This document shows positions 60,108 to 64,000 of a stretch of DNA of 64,000 nucleotides, one piece after another. The translations under genes were made by a program, and so were the position numbers. Within the stretch, counting starts at the first letter, position 1; each line of letters opens with the position of its first letter. This stretch comes from Clostridia bacterium (GTDB lineage Bacteria; Bacillota; Clostridia; Oscillospirales; CAG-272). The stretch spans positions 62,001-126,000 of the forward strand of contig JAGASS010000016.1 of the NCBI GenBank assembly GCA_017621655.1, given 5' to 3'. The notes under the pieces are model-generated. The model saw only the letters and a program-made list of their open reading frames with translations. It did no database searches and had not been told where the DNA came from.

Positions 60108-63100
60108 ATGTCCGATTTCGTGCATCTGCATCTGCATACCGAATACAGCCTGCTTGATGGCGCTTGTCGCTTGAGCGAGATACCGAAGCGAGCAAAAGAG
60201 CTTGGGCAAAGTGCGGTTGCTATAACCGACCACGGCGTGATGTACGGAGTCGTCGGATTTTATAACGCTTGTAAGGACGCAGGTATCAAGCCGATCATCG
60301 GCTGTGAGGTCTACGTTGCGTCAAAATCGCGCTTCGATAAAACGGGAAGCGGCGAAAACGAGCCGAATCACCTTGTTCTTCTTGTTAAAAATGAAGTTGG
60401 ATATAAGAATCTGACTTATATGGTCTCCTGCGCTCATACGGAGGGCTTCTACCGTAAGCCGAGGATCGACCTTGATCTGCTTTCCGAGCACGCAGAGGGA
60501 CTTGTCTGCCTCTCTGCCTGCCTTAGCGGTATGATCCCGCGCCTTGTTATGTCAGGTAACGTGAGCGAAGCGGAGGAATACGCGAAAAAGCTAGATAGCA
60601 TCTTCGGCAGAGGCAACTTCTACCTTGAGCTTCAGGACGAGGGCATCGAGGGGCAGAGAATTGTAAACGAGTGCATCGCGGGAATTTCAGAACGAACGGG
60701 AATTCCGCTTGTAGCTACGAACGACGTCCATTATCTGCGTAAGGAAGACGCATTTACGCAATCGGTAATGATGTGTATTCAGACGAATAACGTCATCTCA
60801 GACGGCAGACCCATCGGCTTTGAGACTGATGAGTTTTATATGAAAAGCGGAGACGAAATGACGAAGCTTCTCGGCAGATACGACGGTGCTGTCGAAAACA
60901 CCGCTAAGATCGCAGAGATGTGTAACTACGATTTCGTTTTCGGAAAGACGTTTCTTCCGCGCTTTGATCCGCCCGACGGTATGAACGCGAAGGAATATCT
61001 GCGTCAGCTTGCCTACGAGGGGCTTGAGCGCCGTGAAAGGGACGGCAGTATAGTTTACGGCGAAGGGCTCAAACGCGAGGATTATAAGCTTCGTATCGAC
61101 TACGAGCACGTCGTAGTTACCTCAATGGGCTACGCGTCCTATTACCTCATAGTTTCCGATTTCGTAAACTATGCAAAATCAAAAATGATACCTACTGGCC
61201 CCGGACGAGGATCGGGCGCAGGAAGCTTGATAGCTTATCTGCTCGGAATAACCGAGGTCGATCCCGTCAGATACGGACTGCTCTTTGAGTCTTTTCTCAA
61301 TCCTCAAAGAGTCAGTATGCCCGACTTTGATATAGACTTTTGTTACCGCCGACGCGACGAGGTCATCGACTACGTTGCTCGCCGCTACGGTGCCGACCAC
61401 GTCTCGCAGATAGTGACCTTCGGTACGCTTGCGGCAAAAGCGGCTCTCCGTGACGTCGGACGCGCGCTCGGTATGGCATATTCAAAGGTCGACAGCGTAG
61501 TGCGCGCGCTTCCCGAGCATAAGGGCGGCGTGTCGCTTACCGAGGCGGTAAACGATAAATCGTTCCGCGCGCTATGCGACGGTGACGATGAGATAAGAGA
61601 GCTTGTACGCATTGCAACGGCGCTTGAGGGCATGCCTAGAAATTCCTCTACTCACGCGGCAGGCGTCGTAATTACCGACAAGCCGGTTCACGAGTACGTT
61701 CCGTTATCGGTAAACGGCGATACCGTCGTTACGCAGTTTGATATGGATACCGTAGCGAAGCTTGGACTTCTTAAGTTCGACTTTCTTGCGCTTCGTTATC
61801 TTACCGTTATCGATGATACCGAAAAGCTCGTCAGAGTAGAAAAGGATTCATTCCGCGTCTCCGAAATACCTTTTGATGACGAGGCGACCTACGAGCTTAT
61901 ATCGACGGGTAGAACAGACGGACTTTTTCAGCTTGAGAGCGAGGGAATGCGTCAGCTTCTTATACAGATGAAGCCGAGAAGCATAACCGATATAATGGTC
62001 GCCATCGCCCTTTACAGACCCGGACCGATGGACGCGATACCGAGATTCCTCGAAAATCGTGCTGACAGAAGCAAGATTAAGTACAAGATACCGTGTCTCA
62101 GTGAAATTCTTGACGAGACCTGCGGATGTATCGTTTATCAGGAGCAGGTAATGCAGATATTCCGTTCGGTTGCGGGATACAGCTACGGCAAGGCAGATAT
62201 AGTCCGTCGAGCGATCGCAAAGAAAAAGCCGGGCGTTATCGAAAAAGAGCTTGATAATTTTATCAAGGGCGCGCTTGAGCAGGGTTATTCCGAAGAAGAT
62301 GCTCGCGAGCTTTACGGTCAGATGACTGATTTCGCGAATTACGGCTTCAAAAAGAGCCACGCGGCAGCGTATGCCTTCATTTCTTATCAGAGCGCATATC
62401 TCAAGACCCATTACGCGCCGATGTATTACGCATCGCTGATCTCGTCGGTATTCGGCAATCAGGCGAAGATGGGCGAATATATAACGGAATGCGCGAAAAT
62501 GGGAATAAAGACGCTCCCGCCCGATATTAACGAAAGCGGAACGGGCTTCTCCGTCAGCGGAGGTAATATCCGTTACGGACTTCCCGCGATAAAGAACGTC
62601 GGTGCGCAGTTCATTCAGCGAGTCGTTGATGAAAGGCGGCTAAGACCGTTTAAGTCCTTTTATGATTTTGCTTCCCGTATGCAGGGAAGCGACCTCAATA
62701 AGCGTCAGATAGAGTCGCTTATTAAGGCGGGAGCATTTGATAGCTTGGGCGTATACAGAAGCCGACTGCTATCTGCGTATTCCGAGATAATCGAATCACT
62801 TAACCGCAAGGCACACGGAAGTGTTGCCGGTCAGTTAGATATGTTCTCGTCCGATACTGTTGAGGTAAGGTATCCCGATATTCCGGAGTTTACACTTCGT
62901 GAAAAGCTTCGCTTTGAAAAGGAAAGCGCGGGAATGTATTTCTCGGGACATATTCTCGACGATTACGGAAAGAACATTTCCGATATACCGCATGCAGATA
63001 TCCGCACCGTCCTTGAGCATGAATATAAGGAAAAGCAAACTGTTACCGTCGTTGGCGCAATCACATCGGTTACTAAAAAGGTAACGAAAAACGGTGATCT

Positions 63101-63554
63101 CATGCTGTTTATATCTCTTGAAGACAGAAGCGGCGAGATCGAGGTCCTTGTTTTCCCAAAAACAGTTACGGAATTCGGACAGATTCTCACTCTTGATAAC
63201 GCGATCGCGATTGAAGGCGAGGTCTCATATAAGGACGACGAAGTAAAGCTCCTAATGAGACGAGCAAAGCCGCTTGTAAGCGACGATAAGTACGTTGGAA
63301 CACCAAAGGAAGAGCCGATCAAAATGCAAGAGGACAAGCCGAAAAAGCTATATTTGAAGGTCGATAGCATGTCCTCGCCACTCTTCAAAAGAGCGATTGC
63401 CTTTTGTGAGATATTCGAAGGGAAAACGCCTGTCGTTATCTATGAAAGCGAGAGCAAGCGATACGTTTCTTCATCAATAATGACAGCTACGACCGATTTC
63501 GTTATCAACGAATTGATCGAAATTCTCGGTGCGGGCAGTGTTGTTATAAAATAG
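60108..63554 (+). CDS. dnaE: DNA polymerase III alpha subunit (DnaE type)
   Basis: The 1148-residue replicative polymerase lacks a built-in exonuclease, so it is DnaE rather than PolC. Domains: N-terminal PHP (HLHLHTEYSLLDGACRLSEI), palm with catalytic aspartates in MPDFDIDFCYRRRDEVIDY near residue 404, QGPGRGSGAGSL-like TGPGRGSGAGSLIAYLLGIT, fingers, helix-hairpin-helix (ANYGFKKSHAAAYAFISYQS), and a C-terminal OB fold (VTVVGAITSVTKKVTKNGDL). In Clostridia DnaE usually works beside PolC. AAAGGAGG precedes the ATG. All key residues appear intact. Confidence 0.96.
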   Translation: MSDFVHLHLHTEYSLLDGACRLSEIPKRAKELGQSAVAITDHGVMYGVVGFYNACKDAGIKPIIGCEVYVASKSRFDKTGSGENEPNHLVLLVKNEVGYKNLTYMVSCAHTEGFYRKPRIDLDLLSEHAEGLVCLSACLSGMIPRLVMSGNVSEAEEYAKKLDSIFGRGNFYLELQDEGIEGQRIVNECIAGISERTGIPLVATNDVHYLRKEDAFTQSVMMCIQTNNVISDGRPIGFETDEFYMKSGDEMTKLLGRYDGAVENTAKIAEMCNYDFVFGKTFLPRFDPPDGMNAKEYLRQLAYEGLERRERDGSIVYGEGLKREDYKLRIDYEHVVVTSMGYASYYLIVSDFVNYAKSKMIPTGPGRGSGAGSLIAYLLGITEVDPVRYGLLFESFLNPQRVSMPDFDIDFCYRRRDEVIDYVARRYGADHVSQIVTFGTLAAKAALRDVGRALGMAYSKVDSVVRALPEHKGGVSLTEAVNDKSFRALCDGDDEIRELVRIATALEGMPRNSSTHAAGVVITDKPVHEYVPLSVNGDTVVTQFDMDTVAKLGLLKFDFLALRYLTVIDDTEKLVRVEKDSFRVSEIPFDDEATYELISTGRTDGLFQLESEGMRQLLIQMKPRSITDIMVAIALYRPGPMDAIPRFLENRADRSKIKYKIPCLSEILDETCGCIVYQEQVMQIFRSVAGYSYGKADIVRRAIAKKKPGVIEKELDNFIKGALEQGYSEEDARELYGQMTDFANYGFKKSHAAAYAFISYQSAYLKTHYAPMYYASLISSVFGNQAKMGEYITECAKMGIKTLPPDINESGTGFSVSGGNIRYGLPAIKNVGAQFIQRVVDERRLRPFKSFYDFASRMQGSDLNKRQIESLIKAGAFDSLGVYRSRLLSAYSEIIESLNRKAHGSVAGQLDMFSSDTVEVRYPDIPEFTLREKLRFEKESAGMYFSGHILDDYGKNISDIPHADIRTVLEHEYKEKQTVTVVGAITSVTKKVTKNGDLMLFISLEDRSGEIEVLVFPKTVTEFGQILTLDNAIAIEGEVSYKDDEVKLLMRRAKPLVSDDKYVGTPKEEPIKMQEDKPKKLYLKVDSMSSPLFKRAIAFCEIFEGKTPVVIYESESKRYVSSSIMTATTDFVINELIEILGAGSVVIK

Positions 63555-63557
63555 CTT

Positions 63558-63580
63558 TATGAATTTTTATATAATTCATA
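63558..63580. promoter_or_regulatory. AT-rich palindrome around a possible -10 box before the penicillin-binding protein gene
   Basis: TATGAATT (63558-63565) and AATTCATA (63573-63580) form a perfect 8-base inverted repeat with a 7-base centre. A TATAAT (63570-63575) overlaps it. No good -35 is seen. It could be an operator or simply AT-rich symmetry. Confidence 0.35.
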
Positions 63581-63642
63581 CTGTGTTCAAATGTTGGGTT
63601 TAATATAAGAGTAGTAGTTTTGAAAGGAACAAGCTTCATACT

Positions 63643-64000
63643 ATGAATAAAAATAAAAAGAAGATAAATTGGAACGATGAGTTCGCAAAAAGCGTAGGCG
63701 TTCTCGGCAAGGCGCTTCTTAAGGGCCTTGGCTGGGCGTTCAGTATATTTATAACTATCGGTCTTATCGGAGTTATAACCGGCGTTATAGTCGGCGGTGC
63801 TTTCTTGCTTTACGTAAAGAATCATCTTGATACGAGCGTTGACAACTTTTCGATCATGGCTCAGGAGCGCAGTCTTACAACTACGATCAGCTACGTAGAC
63901 GCAGACGGCAACATCGTCGAATATGAGCAGCTCAGTGCCGCAGAGAACCGTACCTGGGTCTCTTATTCCGATATGGGCGATTACCTTCCGCAGGCATTTA
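63643..64000 (+). CDS. Penicillin-binding protein 1A-type transglycosylase/transpeptidase (5' part)
   Basis: The gene runs off the right end; 119 codons are visible. A basic cytoplasmic tail (NKNKKKINWNDEFAKSVGVL) is followed by one membrane helix (about 32-58, FSIFITIGLIGVITGVIVGG). The segment TTTISYVDADGNIVEYEQLS then WVSYSDMGDYLPQAF is the typical entry to the transglycosylase domain of class A penicillin-binding proteins, which polymerise and cross-link peptidoglycan. Catalytic motifs lie outside the window. AAAGGA is 14 bases upstream of the ATG, rather far. Confidence 0.8.
   Translation, partial: MNKNKKKINWNDEFAKSVGVLGKALLKGLGWAFSIFITIGLIGVITGVIVGGAFLLYVKNHLDTSVDNFSIMAQERSLTTTISYVDADGNIVEYEQLSAAENRTWVSYSDMGDYLPQAF

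Overview
The window looks like a chromosomal segment from an uncultured, Gram-positive, gut-type member of class Clostridia (Firmicutes). The evidence is strong AAAGGAGG-type ribosome sites, near-consensus sigma-A promoters with 17-base spacers, and Firmicutes markers (WhiA, ArgR, EcfAAT, ClpE-like ATPase, DUF4317, DUF5711, SpoIID-like and YfhO proteins). I cannot place it below class with confidence. There is no rRNA, tRNA, CRISPR array, transposon or prophage; most genes are housekeeping genes in dense operons.

Layout. (1) 1-11.9 kb, mixed accessory genes: a histidine phosphatase, MscL, an EF-G-like GTPase, an ABC exporter paired with DUF1854, DUF4317, a LURP-one-like protein, an AraC regulator, a LytTR regulator paired with a LiaF-like membrane protein, and a PdaA-type deacetylase. 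(2) 11.9-16.1 kb, minus-strand envelope operon: YfhO, a CmpB-like membrane protein and a ComEC-like metallo-hydrolase. (3) 16.2-30 kb, long plus-strand run: ruvC-ruvA-ruvB, an RNA methyltransferase, ecfA1-ecfA2-ecfT-truA, DUF5711, CvpA, a ClpE-like unfoldase, an intergenic repeat, and a 931-aa P-type ATPase homologue that has lost its catalytic motifs. (4) 30-45.4 kb: PHP and phosphoribosyltransferase genes on the minus strand, then Gfo/Idh/MocA, coaE, M18 aminopeptidase, prfA, sua5, a topoisomerase IV A subunit, glycerol-1-phosphate dehydrogenase, two envelope genes including a SpoIID-like protein with a 15-base tandem repeat, gpsA and a P-loop protein. (5) 45.5-48.6 kb: a sigma factor fused to a long unknown domain, a small membrane protein and an M23 peptidase. 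(6) 48.8-64 kb: nusB, a TsaD paralogue, xseA-xseB-ispA-tlyA-nadK-argR-recN, tyrS, murB, whiA, a sugar isomerase, dnaE and the start of a penicillin-binding protein.

The strongest candidate for something undescribed is the intact P-type pseudo-ATPase at 27207-29999. Next come the LytTR/LiaF-like pair with phased ACAGGT repeats in front of its promoter, the sigma factor with a ~370-residue C-terminal extension, the AraC gene with two near-identical 20-base repeats in its leader, and the ABC exporter/DUF1854 pair. Conserved clusters are also edited: dxs is absent between ispA and tlyA, rapZ/yvcK are absent between murB and whiA, and tyrS rather than spoIVB/spo0A follows recN.
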